Positions 15,944-25,799 of a DNA stretch of 64,000 bases are shown here, one piece after another (within the stretch, counting starts at the first letter, position 1; the number at the start of each line of letters is the position of its first letter). The notes beneath the pieces were generated by a model. It saw only the letters and a list, made by a program, of their open reading frames with translations. It was not told the DNA's origin and searched no databases. Where the stretch lies: positions 124,001 to 188,000 of the forward strand of contig NZ_JALKAO010000006.1 in the NCBI RefSeq assembly GCF_023015985.1, given 5' to 3'. Made by a program: the position numbers and the translations under genes. This DNA comes from Marivita sp. S6314. GTDB taxonomy: Bacteria > Pseudomonadota > Alphaproteobacteria > Rhodobacterales > Rhodobacteraceae.

Positions 15944-17983
15944 TTATTCGTCCAGCCACCACTGCGTGGCGCGGTACGGGTAGGTCCGGTAGTATTCATA
16001 GGAATGCGTCTGCATCTCTGTGAAGTTGATCAGGTTGTTCCGATGGATCATCGGCGCCGGCGCGTTCACGGTCCCGATGAAGAGAAGGTTCTTCGTCATC
16101 GCTTCCGCCATCTTGGCACCTGTTTCAACAAACACGTCAGACCCGGCTGCGGCAGATTGAAGGGTGTTGATGTCTTCCATCATTTCCTTCGCCCATGCTG
16201 GCGGCTCTACACCTGCGGACCCACCGGAATCGACCCACTCGGCCCACAACATCGCGTTGCGGTTGCCAAAGTAGTTTTCATACGGCGGCACCCACAGTTC
16301 GTTGTTGCCAAGAACAATCGCCAACGGCTGGCTCTTGCGCCACATGGACACGTCGAGCTTGTTGGAAGATTGCGCGGACCGGTATTCGTCCGGCGTCACT
16401 TCTTTCACGACGGAATCAATACCGACGTCGCGCCAGTATTGCGACACCAGTTCAACCGTCTGACCGGCGATGCCTTGGGTCGAGAAGTTCAGGTTCAGAA
16501 CCAGCTTTTCGCCGTTTGGCAGTTCACGCATGCCATCGCCATCCGTGTCGGCCAGCCCCAGCGCATCCAGCTTGGCCTTGGCCATATCCGGATCGTATTG
16601 CGCCATATGGTCGTGCAGCGACGGATCAACGAAATCCGGCAGCGGCGAGAAGCCAACATATTGCTGCGGGTTGCCCTGACCGAAGAACGCAATCTCGTTC
16701 AGTTCTTCCCGGTTGATCGCAACAGACATCGCTTCACGGAAGCTCAGGTCACCAAAGACAGCACGCTTGGCTTCGTCTTCATGTGTGACGTTGAACCCGA
16801 ATGCACCGATGGTGATTTCCGGCTTCAGGTGGACCGTGTAGTCCCCCTTTTCCTGTGCTTCGAGAAGGATCGGTGCCGAGGCGAGCTGCAGCGACTGGGA
16901 CTTGTAGTCTACTTCGCCGTTCACGATCTTGAGCAGACGCACTTCGTTGTCGTTGATATACACTTCGTCCTGGGTCGAAATATACGGCAACTGCTGACCT
17001 GTCGGGTCAACCTGGAAGAAGTACGGGTTGGCCACCAGACGACGACCTTCCGTGGTGTCGCTGATATAGATGTGGCTTTCCAGCGTTGGATAGGTTGCCT
17101 TCGGCAGACCATCGACAAGGTCTGGCTTGGACAGCATCGGAGTCGGCGTGTCCGTCCAATCCGAGTTTCCGTAATACGCCTTGATCGCATCATAGCCGTT
17201 TTCAAAGCCCAGCGCCTGCGCATTGGCATCCGCATTTGGGTCGATATCCGGGTGGAACTGGCCAAGGAAATGCTTGGGCTGGAATGGCTGCGAGTAGTGC
17301 GTCGCAAAGTGCGCGATCAGACCCGGCTTCGGTCCAGGCAGGTTGAAGATGACCGTGGTATCGTCGGGCGTTTCCACCGTCATCGTTTCGCCGCCAACGG
17401 TGATGTAGTCCTTTGGCGTCTCAAAGATGTTCGTGTCGAGCATCAGGTTGTCGTGATAGAACGCCACATCCGCAGATGTGAACGGCGCACCATCGGACCA
17501 CTTGTGGCCTTCACGCAGCTTGAGCGTCAGCTGGGTGAAATCATCATTCCACGACCAGGATTTCGCAACGTTTGGCACGATGGTCTGAAGATCGTCGGAA
17601 TACCGTACAAAACTGACATGACGCACGGACAGGAAGTCGGATGTCCCGGCCTCTGTCGCGTTCGACAGAACGTTCAGTTCACCACCGTATTTGCCAACAG
17701 CGTCATATGGAACAACGACCAGAGGCTCTGACGGAATGCGATCCGTCAAAGGCGGCAGGTCGCCATTGCCTTTGATCTGCGCGTTCAGCGCTTCAATTTC
17801 GGGGTTTGCGGAAAACTCCATCGTGCAGCCGGCGGCTTCCTGAAATTCCGCAAGCTCGAATTGCTGCGGAAATTCACCCGCGGCCACGCCTTGCATATCT
17901 GCCACCGTCACGGGTGGGCAGTTGGCAAAAGCCGCTGCCGGCAAGCCGATAAAGGCTACGCCTGAAAGAAGGATACGTTTCAT
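15944..17983 (-). CDS. Periplasmic substrate-binding protein of the oligopeptide-type ABC transporter
   Basis: This 679-residue SBP_bac_5-family protein begins with a signal peptide (MKRILLSGVAFIGLPAAAFA, cleavage likely after residue 20). It is longer than classical OppA/DppA (about 520-550), with an N-terminal extension before the family core around residue 95. ATG 17983 was chosen because AGGAGAG precedes it; the frame is open seven codons further. It heads the transporter operon (OppB, OppC, OppD and OppF-like genes follow leftward) and lies just after the phosphonate monoester hydrolase gene. A Pho-box-like site is about 205 bases upstream. I infer a phosphorus-containing substrate, perhaps a phosphonate ester, from that context; peptides remain possible. 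Confidence 0.85.
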   Translation of the reverse strand: MKRILLSGVAFIGLPAAAFANCPPVTVADMQGVAAGEFPQQFELAEFQEAAGCTMEFSANPEIEALNAQIKGNGDLPPLTDRIPSEPLVVVPYDAVGKYGGELNVLSNATEAGTSDFLSVRHVSFVRYSDDLQTIVPNVAKSWSWNDDFTQLTLKLREGHKWSDGAPFTSADVAFYHDNLMLDTNIFETPKDYITVGGETMTVETPDDTTVIFNLPGPKPGLIAHFATHYSQPFQPKHFLGQFHPDIDPNADANAQALGFENGYDAIKAYYGNSDWTDTPTPMLSKPDLVDGLPKATYPTLESHIYISDTTEGRRLVANPYFFQVDPTGQQLPYISTQDEVYINDNEVRLLKIVNGEVDYKSQSLQLASAPILLEAQEKGDYTVHLKPEITIGAFGFNVTHEDEAKRAVFGDLSFREAMSVAINREELNEIAFFGQGNPQQYVGFSPLPDFVDPSLHDHMAQYDPDMAKAKLDALGLADTDGDGMRELPNGEKLVLNLNFSTQGIAGQTVELVSQYWRDVGIDSVVKEVTPDEYRSAQSSNKLDVSMWRKSQPLAIVLGNNELWVPPYENYFGNRNAMLWAEWVDSGGSAGVEPPAWAKEMMEDINTLQSAAAGSDVFVETGAKMAEAMTKNLLFIGTVNAPAPMIHRNNLINFTEMQTHSYEYYRTYPYRATQWWLDE

Positions 17984-18013
17984 TGTCTCTCCTATTGGTT
18001 CCAAGTGTTAAAC

Positions 18014-18033
18014 GGGGGTTGTTCCCCCTTTTT
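18014..18033 (+). terminator. Terminator-like hairpin on the plus strand, antisense to the operon
   Basis: GGGGG (18014-18018), loop TTGTT, CCCCC (18024-18028), then TTTTT (18029-18033). It has the form of an intrinsic terminator for rightward transcription, yet both flanking genes read leftward. On the minus strand it is followed only by GTTT. Confidence 0.4.
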
Positions 18034-18188
18034 ATGTCCCGATCCCGTGTTCGGGCCGGTCAATTCCGTGTCCGTCAAAGGCGCAGCCTACAGGCAGTGT
18101 GCGGCGCGCTGCGAACGGAAATCGCAAGAGGTCTCCTTCTGCTTGTCGACCCGTCCTGGGGTCGCTGCGTTTTGTATCGCTGGCACGC

Positions 18189-18206
18189 ATGACATGTCTG
18201 TGACAC
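18189..18206 (-). promoter_or_regulatory. Candidate Pho box upstream of the binding-protein gene
   Basis: On the minus strand the site reads GTGTCAC-AGAC-ATGTCAT: two heptamers with TGTCA cores at 11-base spacing, as in the PhoB consensus CTGTCAT-N4-CTGTCAT (5 and 6 of 7 matches). It lies between the hydrolase stop (18216) and the binding-protein start (17983). It suggests induction of the transporter by phosphate starvation. Confidence 0.5.
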
Positions 18207-18215
18207 TGCCACCGG

Positions 18216-19742
18216 TCATGAAACCACCTTTACACCAGCCTCGGTAATCAAGGTCCGGGAAAATGTGCCATCGGTGTTAACCATCCGATGGCAAAGCATA
18301 TCTTGCATCAAATCAAGTCTTGTCTGCGTCTGATCCGAATTTTTCGCCAGATTTCGGGACTCTTCGCCGTTTGAAACATCCAAAAGGATCGGCTCAAGCC
18401 CTTCGGCGAACTGCACATAGCGCAGGTTCCCTTTGCGCAGCACCGCCAGATTCGCACCATCCAGCGACAGGTTCAGCGCGGTTTGCCAAGGGGTTGGCTG
18501 GACCGGATCTGCAAAATCAAGCTCGGACACAGAATAGCGTCGCCAGTTCGCAGGCGATGTCCCGTTCAGGAAGGGGCGCAAGCTTTGCCCGTCCATCGAA
18601 TGCGGCACAGGTACGCCAAGGCAGTCCAGAATTGTCGGAGAGATATCAATGGATTCCGTTGGCGCGGTAACGACCTCTCCACGTGCGGAGGCCCGTGGAT
18701 CACGAACAATCAGCGGCACATGGAACGCGGCATCGTGGAACGTCCGCTTGCCCCAAATCCCGTAGTCGCCCAAAAGTTCGCCGTGATCCGACGTGAGGAC
18801 AATCAACGTGTTATCGTACTGACCGCTGTCCTTGAGCCAGCCGAAAATCCGGCCGATGTGGTGATCCACCTCGGTCGCCAGCCCGAAATACAGCGCCCGG
18901 ATCATTTTGACCGCATCTTCGGTGTCCGGCAGGTCCGGGAACCCTTCGACCACGCGCGACACAGAGGAACCGCTGCGCGCGGGCCCCATGAACCCGTGCC
19001 ATTCGGGATCCTCAGCAGTTTTCGGTGCGGGCATCGCATCCGCCGCATACATCGCGTTATAGGGCGCGGGCGCAACGAAAGGCGGGTGCGGACGGATATA
19101 TGTCAGATGCGCAAACCATCCCGGCGGGTGCTGCGCCAGCTCTTCCAGCGTCCGATTGGTCAGGAACGCGGTATCGCTATGCTCGGCGGCATAAAGCGCC
19201 GGGGAATCGGGTGTGTCACCGGTCGGGCGGTACAAATCCGGGTAAGGGCCGGGCGCATATCCGTTGTCCTTCAGATAGGTTTCCCACTCTGAATAGTCGC
19301 CCTCCAGTCGCATCCGCACAACCTCGCGAAAGCCTGCGGCGACCTCTTCGTAGGAAAACAGACGCGGATCGTCCGGTTCCAGATATCGCGGGTCGTGCGA
19401 GGTATCGGTGTACCCGAACAGCATTGGATCATACCCATGATCCCGCGCGGCGGTGGCTATCGTGGGTGTGTCATGTTTGAGCGGCGTCCCGTTCCGGGTT
19501 GCGCCGTGGTTCGACGCGTATTGCCCGGTCAGGATCGACACGCGCGACGGGCCACAGGGCGCGGTCACCGAATAATGGTTCTGAAACGACACCGCATCCT
19601 TGGCAAAGGCGCGCATGTTCGGCAGATCAAGATGCTGCGCAAGTGCGCCAGACACACAATCGGCCCGCAATTGGTCGATCACAATGAAGAGCGTATTGAG
19701 CTTTGTATCTGTCACAGTCTTTCCCAAGCGTACGGGGATCAT
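18216..19742 (-). CDS. Phosphonate monoester hydrolase (sulfatase/alkaline phosphatase superfamily)
   Basis: This 508-residue hydrolase has the formylglycine motif C-G-P-S-R in TAPCGPSRVSILTGQY, the metal site near LFIVIDQLRADC and the C-terminal TSDHGELLGD. Segments such as NHGATRNGTPL, YDPMLFGYTDTSHDPR, RPHPPFVAPAPYNAMY and ALYFGLATEVD resemble, as I recall them, the rhizobial phosphonate monoester hydrolase/phosphodiesterase PMH more than aryl sulfatases. PMH cleaves phosphonate monoesters (and phosphodiesters) to free phosphonate plus alcohol. It lies between a LysR gene with a divergent AEP pathway and an ABC importer, which supports a phosphonate-ester role. An in-frame GTG at 19715 is an alternative start. 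No export signal is seen, so it is probably cytoplasmic and needs a formylglycine-generating enzyme from elsewhere. Confidence 0.8.
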   Translation of the reverse strand: MIPVRLGKTVTDTKLNTLFIVIDQLRADCVSGALAQHLDLPNMRAFAKDAVSFQNHYSVTAPCGPSRVSILTGQYASNHGATRNGTPLKHDTPTIATAARDHGYDPMLFGYTDTSHDPRYLEPDDPRLFSYEEVAAGFREVVRMRLEGDYSEWETYLKDNGYAPGPYPDLYRPTGDTPDSPALYAAEHSDTAFLTNRTLEELAQHPPGWFAHLTYIRPHPPFVAPAPYNAMYAADAMPAPKTAEDPEWHGFMGPARSGSSVSRVVEGFPDLPDTEDAVKMIRALYFGLATEVDHHIGRIFGWLKDSGQYDNTLIVLTSDHGELLGDYGIWGKRTFHDAAFHVPLIVRDPRASARGEVVTAPTESIDISPTILDCLGVPVPHSMDGQSLRPFLNGTSPANWRRYSVSELDFADPVQPTPWQTALNLSLDGANLAVLRKGNLRYVQFAEGLEPILLDVSNGEESRNLAKNSDQTQTRLDLMQDMLCHRMVNTDGTFSRTLITEAGVKVVS

Positions 19743-19813
19743 GACAAGTCCCGGTCATATGTAAAGATGCAGCGTTATTATAATTCCATAACCAAAACCT
19801 ATAGGCAGCAACC

Positions 19814-20677
19814 CTAAAGGATGCTCTGCACCGCTTTGAGAAACCCCCGGATCATCGGAACATCCCGCCGCGCCGACAAGGTGACCAGGGATTCTGACAT
19901 GCCAAGATCGACATCTTCAAACGGAATGGCCCGCAACCGTCTGTCATGGCCAAATTCGGCTTCACTGATAAATCCGATACCTGCGCCAGACGCCACCAGT
20001 TCACGCATGGCCTCGCGGCCCTCAACCTCGATCGACGGTGCAAGCGACAGCTTCAGGCGTGCCGCCTCCTCGACAACTTGCGCACGGGTGCGCGACCCTT
20101 CTTCGCGATAGATCAAGGGGTGGTTCCCAAGATCCGCAAACCGCAGGGATGTCACCGCATCCGGCAGGAAATCCTTGGCCACCAAAGCAAGGATCGGTGT
20201 GCGCCCCAGATCAACGCTGTCTAGGTCAGGGGCTGAAATCGCGTTGCCAACAACGCCGATCTCGGCCTCGTAATTCCTTAAACGGCGCAACAGATCTTCG
20301 GTGTTGCCTGTCCGGATCGTCACAAAGACCGCAGGATTGGATTCGCGAAACCGCCGCACCGCATCGGTAATGTGCATCGCGGAATCCGCCATGATCCGCA
20401 ACGTACCGGTCAGCGCGGCGCGGCTTTCATCGAACAGCGCGCTGATCCGCTCTTCCACCTCAAACATCTCGCTGGTCAGCCGGAACAGGGCTTCCCCCGC
20501 TTCAGTCATCCGCACCTGCCGCGCATCGCGGTAAAACAAGAGCACGTCATGCGCCTGTTCAAGCTGGCGCACCTGGTCCGACACAGAGGGCTGAGAGATG
20601 TTCAAAGCGCGCGCCGCGCGGGAAAACCCGCCGTGCAGGGCCACGTGGTGAAACGCACGAAGTTGACTGTAGCGCAT
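19814..20677 (-). CDS. LysR-family regulator, probably of the phosphonate genes
   Basis: The 287-residue protein has an N-terminal winged helix-turn-helix (RYSQLRAFHHVALHGGFSRAARALNISQPSVSDQVRQLE) and a LysR_substrate domain from about residue 85. It is divergent from phnW, with 125 bases between the starts, the usual arrangement for a LysR activator of an adjacent operon. I placed the start at the ATG 20677, just before the helix-turn-helix; a further ten codons upstream are open. The monoester hydrolase gene lies 71 bases downstream on the same strand. The likely inducer is AEP or another phosphonate, by inference from position. Confidence 0.85.
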   Translation of the reverse strand: MRYSQLRAFHHVALHGGFSRAARALNISQPSVSDQVRQLEQAHDVLLFYRDARQVRMTEAGEALFRLTSEMFEVEERISALFDESRAALTGTLRIMADSAMHITDAVRRFRESNPAVFVTIRTGNTEDLLRRLRNYEAEIGVVGNAISAPDLDSVDLGRTPILALVAKDFLPDAVTSLRFADLGNHPLIYREEGSRTRAQVVEEAARLKLSLAPSIEVEGREAMRELVASGAGIGFISEAEFGHDRRLRAIPFEDVDLGMSESLVTLSARRDVPMIRGFLKAVQSIL

Positions 20678-20719
20678 TCGAAAACCTCGGTCAGAACACG
20701 GATGCAATATAGCCGTAAC

Positions 20720-20733
20720 CTATCAATCAATAG
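20720..20733. promoter_or_regulatory. Imperfect palindrome in the LysR-phnW intergenic region
   Basis: CTATCAATCAATAG is an imperfect dyad with CTAT and ATAG ends, in the AT-rich gap between the divergent lysR and phnW genes. It fits the general form of a LysR-type half-site pair, but no family-specific consensus was tested. Confidence 0.35.
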
Positions 20734-20802
20734 AAAACAAAGATTTTACATATGCCCGGATGGGCCTCATATCCGATGTCAGAACAGCATTGGAAATCTG
20801 CC

Positions 20803-21984
20803 ATGTCCAACACGCCTCTGCCCGCCCCCGAACTTGGTGAGCCCTATCTGCTCACGCCGGGACCCCTTACAACCGCTTACTCGGTCAAGCAGGCAATGCT
20901 CAAAGACTGGGGCAGCTGGGACGATGATTTCCGCGCGATGACGCGCAATCTGCGGTCACAGCTTCTGGCGATGATCGGCGACAGCGCAGCGGACTATGAT
21001 TGCGTCCCGATACAAGGCTCCGGCAGCTATGCGGTCGAAGCGATGCTGGGCAGTTTCGTCCCAAGAGACGGCAAAGTTCTGGTTCTTGCTAATGGTGCAT
21101 ACGGTCTGCGCGCGGCACAAACGCTTGATTACCTGGGGCGGGCATATCAATTGCTCGACAAGGGCGATTACCTTCCGCCGCGTGGAGATGAAGTTGCCGA
21201 AATTCTGGCGAACGACACCGCGATCACCCATGTGTTGGCCATTCACTGTGAAACCTCCAGCGGCATTCTCAACCCGGTCGAAGAAATCGCCGACGCGACC
21301 CGCGCGGCAGGCCGGAAACTTCTGATCGACAGCATGTCCGCCTTTGGCGCGCTTCCGCTTGATCCCGGCGCGCTCCATTGTGCCGCGTTTGTCTCCTCTG
21401 CCAATAAATGCATCGAAGGCGTGCCGGGGTTCGGTTTCGTCATCGCACGCAAGGACGAGATTGAAGCCTCCAAGGGCAATTCCCATTCCCTGTCGCTTGA
21501 CGTGCACGCGCAATGGGCGACGATGGAAAAAACCGGCCAGTGGCGCTTTACCCCACCGACGCATACGGTGGCGGCGTTTATGAAAGCGCTCGATTTGCAC
21601 GCACAGGAAGGCGGCGTTGCCGCACGAGGCGCGCGATACACCAAAAACCGCGACGTGATGGTTGGCGGCATGCGCGATCTGGGCTTCGAAACCTTGCTCG
21701 CCGACCGCTGGCTCAGCCCGATCATCGTCACCTTTTTCTGCCCCGCCGATCCGAACTTCACGTTCCAAGGCTTCTACGACGCCATGAAAGCGCGCGGCTT
21801 TATCATCTATCCGGGCAAACTCACCGTGGTAGACAGTTTCCGAATTGGCGTGATCGGCCAAATGGATGAACATGTCATGCGCCGCGTGGTGGACGCCGCG
21901 CGCGAGGCATTGACCGACATGAATGTAAGCAGCGCCGCCCCGCCGGTCGCTGCTTTGGAAGAACGCAAGAAACTCGCTGCCTGA
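20803..21984 (+). CDS. phnW: 2-Aminoethylphosphonate:pyruvate aminotransferase (PhnW)
   Basis: This 393-residue class V PLP aminotransferase converts AEP and pyruvate to phosphonoacetaldehyde and alanine. [17 protein letters not shown] near the N-terminus, [29 protein letters not shown] and the PLP lysine K202 in [19 protein letters not shown] are characteristic of PhnW. I chose ATG 20803 because GGAAA lies seven bases upstream and the family starts just before the LLTPGP segment; ATGs at 20776 and 20752 are in frame but have no clear ribosome site. It begins a plus-strand operon and is followed by phnA after ten bases. The phosphonatase PhnX is absent here, so the aldehyde goes to PhnY and PhnA. 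Confidence 0.93.
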   Translation: MSNTPLPAPELGEPYLLTPGPLTTAYSVKQAMLKDWGSWDDDFRAMTRNLRSQLLAMIGDSAADYDCVPIQGSGSYAVEAMLGSFVPRDGKVLVLANGAYGLRAAQTLDYLGRAYQLLDKGDYLPPRGDEVAEILANDTAITHVLAIHCETSSGILNPVEEIADATRAAGRKLLIDSMSAFGALPLDPGALHCAAFVSSANKCIEGVPGFGFVIARKDEIEASKGNSHSLSLDVHAQWATMEKTGQWRFTPPTHTVAAFMKALDLHAQEGGVAARGARYTKNRDVMVGGMRDLGFETLLADRWLSPIIVTFFCPADPNFTFQGFYDAMKARGFIIYPGKLTVVDSFRIGVIGQMDEHVMRRVVDAAREALTDMNVSSAAPPVAALEERKKLAA

Positions 21985-21994
21985 AGGACCAGAC

Positions 21995-23254
21995 ATGCCC
22001 ATTACAAACCCCGTGGTCGCCAACGACCGCACCTACGCCATCCCGAAAACCTGCGCGATTGCGATCTGTCTGGATGGCTGTGAACCCGAATACCTTGAGG
22101 TTGCGATTGCTGAAGGCCTGATGCCCACGCTCAAACGCATCCGCGAAACCGGGACAGACCGTCTCGCCCATTCGGTGATCCCAAGTTTCACCAACCCCAA
22201 CAACATGAGCATCGCCACAGGCCGCCCGCCAAGCGTCCACGGCATCTGCGGCAACTTCCTGTATGATCCCGAAACGGGTGAGGAGGTGATGATGAACGAC
22301 GTCCGCTTCCTGCGCGCGCCAACGATCTTCTCCAAATACTACGAAGCAGGCGCGCGCGTTGCCGTTGTGACCGCCAAGGACAAACTGCGTGCTCTCTTGG
22401 GGGCAGGTCTCAAATTCAATGAGGACCGCGCCATCGCGTTCTCGACCGAAAAATCCGACACCACCACCAAGGCCGAACACGGCATCGACAACGCCAGCGC
22501 CTGGATGGGCCTGCCGGTGCCAGAGGTCTATTCCTCGGAACTCAGCGAATTCGTCTTCGCCGCCGGCGTGAAGCTGCTCAAGGAATGGAAGCCGGACGTG
22601 ATGTACCTGTCCACAACAGACTACATCCAGCACAAATTCGCCCCCAATGAGGCGGGCGCAAAAGACTTCTACGCGATGTTCGACACATACCTCGCCGAAC
22701 TCGACGCAATGGGCGCAGCCATCGTCGTCACCGCCGACCACGGTATGAAGCCCAAGCACGACGCCAATGGCGACCCAGCCGTGATCTATGTGCAGGACGT
22801 GCTGGACGACTGGCTTGGCGAAGCTGCCGCGCGGGTGATCCTGCCGATCACCGACCCGTACGTCGTGCACCACGGGGCATTGGGTGCATTTGCGACAGCC
22901 TACCTGCCCGACGGCGCAGACCACGCCGACATCATCGCGCGCCTGTCTGCTTTGCCGGAAATGCTCGAAGTTGTGCGCAAGGCCACCGCCGTCCAGAAAT
23001 ACGACCTGCCCCCGGACCGCATCGGCGACATCGTGATGATTTCGACCGAGAACATGACCATCGGCACCTCCGCCCACCGCCACGACCTTGCCGCCCTCAA
23101 GGAACCCCTGCGCAGCCATGGCGGGCTGACCGAACAGGAGGTCCCGTTCATCGTGAACCGCAAGATCGACCTGCCCAACGCCCCCACGCTCCGCAATTTC
23201 GACGCGTTCTTCTACGCCACCGCCGCAGCAGCCCTGGAAGAGGTGGACGCATGA
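21995..23254 (+). CDS. phnA: Phosphonoacetate hydrolase (PhnA)
   Basis: This 419-residue zinc enzyme of the alkaline phosphatase superfamily hydrolyses phosphonoacetate to acetate and Pi. Every catalytic residue I can recall from the Sinorhizobium meliloti enzyme is present, shifted by two positions: D27 and T66 (nucleophile, in [13 protein letters not shown]), D209 and H213 (TTDYIQHKF), D248 and H249 (TADHG), and H375 (RSHGG). It is distinct from the unrelated E. coli gene also called phnA. Its stop overlaps the phnY start by four bases. With PhnW and PhnY it completes a route from AEP to acetate and Pi that does not need C-P lyase. Confidence 0.96.
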   Translation: MPITNPVVANDRTYAIPKTCAIAICLDGCEPEYLEVAIAEGLMPTLKRIRETGTDRLAHSVIPSFTNPNNMSIATGRPPSVHGICGNFLYDPETGEEVMMNDVRFLRAPTIFSKYYEAGARVAVVTAKDKLRALLGAGLKFNEDRAIAFSTEKSDTTTKAEHGIDNASAWMGLPVPEVYSSELSEFVFAAGVKLLKEWKPDVMYLSTTDYIQHKFAPNEAGAKDFYAMFDTYLAELDAMGAAIVVTADHGMKPKHDANGDPAVIYVQDVLDDWLGEAAARVILPITDPYVVHHGALGAFATAYLPDGADHADIIARLSALPEMLEVVRKATAVQKYDLPPDRIGDIVMISTENMTIGTSAHRHDLAALKEPLRSHGGLTEQEVPFIVNRKIDLPNAPTLRNFDAFFYATAAAALEEVDA

Positions 23255-24690
23255 CCGAAATCCGTCACGACCAGATGCGCATCGGCGGTGAAAAGGTGGA
23301 TACCAAAGACCGCCTCGAAGTCCGCTACCCCTACACGAACGAGGTGATTGGCACCGTCCCCATGGGCACCGCCGAACATGCGCGCAAAGCCTTCGAGATT
23401 GCGGCGAACTACCAATCCAAACTCACCCGCTACGAACGCAGCCAGATCCTGCAACGCACCGGGGAAATTATCGGCGAACGCCGCGACTACCTTGCCAAAT
23501 GGCTGACGCTGGAACTGGGCATCTGCCACCAGCACAGCCTCTACGAGACCAAGCGCGCGCAGGACGTTTACCAATTCGCCGCCGCAGAGGCGCTCAAGGA
23601 CGATGGCGAGATTTTCTCCTGTGACCTCACCCACAACGGCAAGGCGCGCAAGATCTTCACCATGCGCGAACCCGTGCGGGCGATCAGCGCCATCACCCCG
23701 TTCAACCACCCGCTCAACATGGTCAGCCACAAGATCGCCCCGTCGATTGCGACGAACAACTGCATGGTGTGCAAACCGACGGAACTGACGCCGCTCACCG
23801 CGCTGACGTTGGCAGATATCCTTTACGAGGCGGGCCTGCCACCCGAGATGTTCCAGGTCGTCACCGGAATGCCCGCCGATATCGGCGACGAAATGGTGAC
23901 GAACGACAACATCGACATCATCACCTTCACCGGCGGTGTGCCTGTGGGCAAACTCATCGCGTCCAAGGCAGGCTACAAACGCACCGCGCTCGAACTTGGC
24001 GGTAACGATCCCCTGATCATCTGCAACGACCTGAGCGATGCAGACCTCGACCAAGCCGCGACCATCGCCGTTGCCGGGGCCACCGGCAATTCCGGCCAAC
24101 GCTGCACGGCAATCAAGCGTATCTTGGTGCAGGAAAGCGTCGCGGACAAGTTTGTGCCACTGGTGGTCGAGAAAGCCAAAAAGATCAAATTCGGCGACCC
24201 ACAAGACCCTGCCACAGAACTCGGCTGCGTGATCCACGCCCAAGCCGCCGAACTCTTCGAAAAGCGCGTTCTGATGGCCGCCGATCTAGGTGCCAACATC
24301 CTCTACCATCCAGAACGCCAAGGCGCACTCCTTCCGCCCATCGTGGTGGATCATGTCCCGCACGACTCAGAGTTGGTGATGGAAGAAACCTTCGGCCCCA
24401 TCATCCCCATCGTGCGCGTGCCGGACGACGACACCGAGGTCATGCGCATCTCCAACAGCACCGATTTCGGCCTCTCCTCAGGCGTCTGCACCAACGACCT
24501 GAACCGCGCGATTGCCTATATCAACGGTCTCAACGTCGGCACCTGCAATATCTGGGAACAGCCGGGCTACCGCATCGAAATGTCCCCCTTCGGCGGCATC
24601 AAGGACAGCGGCAACGGCGTGAAGGAAGGCGTGATCGAAGCGATGAAGTTCTTCACCAACGTCAAAACCTATTCCCTGCCGTGGCCTTAA
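23251..24690 (+). CDS. phnY: Phosphonoacetaldehyde dehydrogenase (PhnY)
   Basis: The 479-residue NAD-dependent aldehyde dehydrogenase oxidises phosphonoacetaldehyde to phosphonoacetate. The catalytic cysteine C285 lies in [10 protein letters not shown] and the general-base glutamate E248 in ALELGGNDP; the Rossmann glycine segment is [10 protein letters not shown]. Its placement between phnA and tmpA, with ATGA overlap upstream and a ten-base overlap with the next start, assigns the function. It would also use aldehyde made by PbfA, so it lies at the junction of the two AEP entry routes. General succinate-semialdehyde-type activity cannot be ruled out from sequence alone. Confidence 0.93.
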   Translation: MTEIRHDQMRIGGEKVDTKDRLEVRYPYTNEVIGTVPMGTAEHARKAFEIAANYQSKLTRYERSQILQRTGEIIGERRDYLAKWLTLELGICHQHSLYETKRAQDVYQFAAAEALKDDGEIFSCDLTHNGKARKIFTMREPVRAISAITPFNHPLNMVSHKIAPSIATNNCMVCKPTELTPLTALTLADILYEAGLPPEMFQVVTGMPADIGDEMVTNDNIDIITFTGGVPVGKLIASKAGYKRTALELGGNDPLIICNDLSDADLDQAATIAVAGATGNSGQRCTAIKRILVQESVADKFVPLVVEKAKKIKFGDPQDPATELGCVIHAQAAELFEKRVLMAADLGANILYHPERQGALLPPIVVDHVPHDSELVMEETFGPIIPIVRVPDDDTEVMRISNSTDFGLSSGVCTNDLNRAIAYINGLNVGTCNIWEQPGYRIEMSPFGGIKDSGNGVKEGVIEAMKFFTNVKTYSLPWP

Positions 24691-25799
24691 AATCGGCCGA
24701 TATCATCGCGGATGGTGACGCCATCCGCGCAAAGTGGGCCGATGGCATGTCGGCCCGCTTCCACGCGATCTGGCTGCGGGACAACGCCCAAGACGAGGCC
24801 ACGCGTGACGCCGGAAATGGCCAGCGCCTCATCGCACTGTCCGAGATACCCAGCGGCATTCGCGTGACAGGCGCAAAGTCGCATGGTGATGTGCTGAACG
24901 TCACGTTCTCCAACGGCCATGTGACCCGCTTTCCGGAAGACTGGCTGCGCACCCACGCCTATGATCGCGCTCACGTGGCAACCCCATGGTCCGACGCCAT
25001 CACGCTTTGGCGCGGTGATCACACAATCCGTTGCGCCGGGTTGGGCGACTTGCAGTCAAATCCGGACGCTCTGCGCCAATGGCTCGCCGCCGTGCGCCGC
25101 GACGGGGTGGCCAAGGTTCACGGTCTGCCAACCACCTCTGGCAGTCTTGAAAAGGTGGTCAACCTCTTCGGCTATATCCGCGAAACCAACTATGGCCGCT
25201 GGTTCGAGGTCCGGTCCGAGATCAACCCGACGAACCTCGCTTACACCAATCTTGGCCTGCAAGCGCACACCGACAACCCGTACCGCGATCCGGTGCCGGG
25301 TTTGCAGATCCTGGCGTGTCTGGAAAATACCGTCGAAGGCGGCGAGAGCGGTGTGGTTGATGGCTTCGCCGCCGCCGAAACTCTGCGTCAGGAAAACCCC
25401 GACGGCTTTGAAGCCCTTGCCCGCTATCCGGCCCGGTTCGAATATGCCGGGTCCTCGGGCGTGCGTCTGACCTCAAAACGCCCCGTCATCGAACGCAATC
25501 CTGACGGCGAAGTCATTGCGATCCGCTTCAACAACCGCTCCATGGCGGCCGTCACCGACATCCCGTTTGACGACATGGGTGTCTGGTACGCCGCGCTGCG
25601 CCGCCTTGGCGAGATCATAGACGCGCCTGACAGCCAGATCACATTTCGCCTTGATCCCGGAGAGGCCTTCATCGTCGACAACACCCGCGTCCTGCATGCC
25701 CGCAATGCCTTTTCGTCGGGCGGAATGCGGTGGTTGCAAGGGTGCTACGCCGACAAGGACGGGCTGTTGTCCACCCTTTCGACATTGGAGGCGTCATGA
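24681..25799 (+). CDS. tmpA: TmpA-like Fe(II)/2-oxoglutarate dioxygenase (2-trimethylaminoethylphosphonate hydroxylase)
   Basis: The 372-residue protein has an N-terminal DUF971/GBBH-like domain (about 1-100) and a TauD-type dioxygenase domain with the iron triad H196, D198 ([11 protein letters not shown]) and H339 (RVLHARNAF). Gamma-butyrobetaine hydroxylases share this layout, but position directly before a PhnZ-type HD oxygenase and after phnWAY points to TmpA. TmpA hydroxylates trimethyl-AEP to (R)-1-hydroxy-trimethyl-AEP. The zinc-binding cysteine cluster that follows WLRDN in butyrobetaine hydroxylase is absent ([12 protein letters not shown] instead). The start is GTG 24681, inside the end of phnY. 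The stop overlaps the tmpB start. Carnitine-type substrates remain the alternative. Confidence 0.8.
   Translation: MALKSADIIADGDAIRAKWADGMSARFHAIWLRDNAQDEATRDAGNGQRLIALSEIPSGIRVTGAKSHGDVLNVTFSNGHVTRFPEDWLRTHAYDRAHVATPWSDAITLWRGDHTIRCAGLGDLQSNPDALRQWLAAVRRDGVAKVHGLPTTSGSLEKVVNLFGYIRETNYGRWFEVRSEINPTNLAYTNLGLQAHTDNPYRDPVPGLQILACLENTVEGGESGVVDGFAAAETLRQENPDGFEALARYPARFEYAGSSGVRLTSKRPVIERNPDGEVIAIRFNNRSMAAVTDIPFDDMGVWYAALRRLGEIIDAPDSQITFRLDPGEAFIVDNTRVLHARNAFSSGGMRWLQGCYADKDGLLSTLSTLEAS

Noticed and set aside
15764-17731. 655-codon open frame opposite the binding-protein gene
   Set aside because: Antisense shadow of the SBP_bac_5 gene; composition is biased and no motif is recognisable.
18216-19742. 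Aryl sulfatase or choline sulfatase
   Set aside because: The CxPSR motif is shared, but the remaining segments match the phosphonate monoester hydrolase group, and the neighbours are phosphonate genes.
24681-25799. Gamma-butyrobetaine hydroxylase for the TauD-type protein
   Set aside because: Same architecture, but it lies in a phosphonate operon directly before a PhnZ-type oxygenase and lacks the zinc cysteines; TmpA explains the context better.
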